A DNA stretch of 32,608 nt from Cycloclasticus sp. (GTDB lineage Bacteria > Pseudomonadota > Gammaproteobacteria > Methylococcales > Cycloclasticaceae): positions 1-32,608 of the forward strand of contig DUCA01000074.1 of the NCBI GenBank assembly GCA_012960055.1, given 5' to 3'. The stretch's first letter is position 1. Each line of letters begins with the position of its first letter. The notes beneath the pieces are model-generated. The model was given only the letters and a program-made list of their open reading frames with translations. It was not told where the DNA came from and made no database searches. Position numbers and translations under genes: made by a program. Below, in pieces: positions 31,588 to 32,608 of the stretch.

Positions 31588-32608
31588 ATGCCTCCCGTTC
31601 AACGCAAAATAATTCACATTGATATGGATGCTTTCTTTGCGTCTGTTGAACAACGTGACAACGCTGAATTACGGGGTAAACCGGTTATTGTTGGTGGCCA
31701 ACCGAACAGTCGTGGCGTGGTTGCTGCCTGCAGTTATGAAGCGCGCCAATTTGGTATTCATTCAGCCATGCCCTGTTCGCGTGCTTATCGCTTATGCTCG
31801 GATGCGATCTTTGTGCCGCCTCGTTTTGAGGCGTATAAAGCAGTGTCCAAAATAATCCAACGCATCTTTTGGCGTTATGCAACAGACGTGGAACCCTTAT
31901 CACTGGACGAAGCTTACCTAGACGTAAGCCACAACATGGCATTTGATGGCTCGGCAACACGCTTGGCAGAAGCGATTAGAAAAGACATTTACACAGAAAC
32001 CCAACTGATTGCTTCAGCGGGTGTGTCTTACAATAAGTTCTTAGCTAAAATCGCCTCCGATATGGATAAGCCTGACGGGCTTTATGTGATTAAACCATCA
32101 CAAGGCGAAGCCTTTATAGCGGCCTTACCGATTGGGAAATTCTACGGTGTAGGCCCAGCCACTGAAGCGAAAATGCTCAAATTGGGCATTAAAATAGGGA
32201 GCGATTTACGCACCAAAAGCCAGTTAGAACTGGTGCAACATTTTGGCAAATCCGGTGATTACTATTTCAACATAGCGCAAGGCATCGACCTTCGTCCGGT
32301 ACGCAGCAGCAGAACACGCAAGTCTCTGGGTAAAGAAACCACCTTCAAAAGCGACATTCACGATATAGCGTTGCTTATAGAGCACCTCAACACACTGGCA
32401 AAAACCGTATTCAATAATTTAGAAAACCAGCAATTTATCGCTAAAACCATCACCCTAAAAGTAAAGTACGCCGATTTTAAAACCGTAACGCGCTCGTACA
32501 GCAGCAACAAACGGTTTACCGACTTGGCACGAATACGCGCCATACTGCCTGAATTACTGTCACGTACTGAAGCAGGTCAACACGGTGTTCGATTAGTCGG
32601 TATCAGTG
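31588..32608 (+). CDS. dinB: DNA polymerase IV (DinB), N-terminal part, cut by window end
   Basis: An open frame from ATG at 31588 to the last base (340 codons) with no stop, so the gene continues past the window. It is a Y-family translesion polymerase: Asp12 and Asp14 in IIHIDMDAFF with Phe17 as steric gate, Asp107 and Glu108 in LSLDEAYLDV (the E. coli residues Asp103 and Glu104 with a constant offset of four), and the little-finger-domain start KTVTRSYSSNK-like sequence near the end. It copies damaged DNA at the cost of accuracy and is SOS-induced in E. coli; no LexA box was recognised here because the start follows the EamA gene directly. It marks ordinary core genome at the right edge of the cluster. 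Confidence 0.97.
   Translation, partial: MPPVQRKIIHIDMDAFFASVEQRDNAELRGKPVIVGGQPNSRGVVAACSYEARQFGIHSAMPCSRAYRLCSDAIFVPPRFEAYKAVSKIIQRIFWRYATDVEPLSLDEAYLDVSHNMAFDGSATRLAEAIRKDIYTETQLIASAGVSYNKFLAKIASDMDKPDGLYVIKPSQGEAFIAALPIGKFYGVGPATEAKMLKLGIKIGSDLRTKSQLELVQHFGKSGDYYFNIAQGIDLRPVRSSRTRKSLGKETTFKSDIHDIALLIEHLNTLAKTVFNNLENQQFIAKTITLKVKYADFKTVTRSYSSNKRFTDLARIRAILPELLSRTEAGQHGVRLVGIS

Overview
The window looks like a catabolic region from an aerobic Gram-negative bacterium, most likely a marine gammaproteobacterium. The signs are outer-membrane channels of the FadL, OprO/P and porin families, moderate GC, and gene families typical of hydrocarbon degraders. Genus-level placement (Cycloclasticus-like or Spongiibacteraceae-like) is a guess. 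The edges are ordinary: the tail of an EamA transporter on the left, and an EamA transporter plus the start of dinB (DNA polymerase IV) on the right. No rRNA, tRNA, CRISPR array or intact mobile element was seen.

Region 1 (about 0.26-14.7 kb) combines two kinds of chemistry. In the middle is an aniline-dioxygenase-like module: Rieske alpha and beta subunits, then a glutamine-synthetase-like amide ligase on the minus strand, with a class I glutamine amidotransferase diverging on the plus strand. These match AtdA3, AtdA4, AtdA1 and AtdA2 of known aniline pathways; no reductase (AtdA5) is present. Around it lies a near-complete CoA-thioester beta-oxidation set: a CaiB/BaiF CoA-transferase, two pairs of acyl-CoA dehydrogenases, a two-subunit MaoC hydratase, a crotonase without the usual glutamates, an HSD17B4-like SDR and a PcaF-like thiolase. 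The SDR is the last gene of the dioxygenase operon, which ties the two halves together. I infer a route that releases an amine-bearing substrate and then shortens its CoA ester; the real substrate cannot be read from the sequence.

Region 2 (about 14.9-22 kb) is a biphenyl/alkylbenzene-type set: a BphK-like glutathione transferase, a BphA1/BphA2-type dioxygenase, and a convergent operon with a small ABM-domain protein, a meta-cleavage-product hydrolase, an HpaH-type hydratase, an HpaI-type aldolase and an EamA transporter. Between the GST and bphA1 lies the broken 5' part of a 2-hydroxymuconic semialdehyde dehydrogenase gene (lost start codon, in-frame stop, frameshift, missing 3' part). Ferredoxin, reductase, dihydrodiol dehydrogenase and extradiol dioxygenase genes are absent from the window, so this pathway must depend on genes elsewhere.

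Region 3 (about 22.2-30.6 kb) looks like uptake and accessory functions: an alpha/beta hydrolase, a porin with its neighbouring LysR regulator, and a divergent operon of a FadL/TodX-like channel, an old yellow enzyme, an OprO/P-type porin, a DUF3034-like outer-membrane protein and a second hydrolase. A second decayed gene, a PIN-domain toxin remnant, sits at 11.3-11.5 kb, so gene decay and past transfer are visible at two places in the cluster.
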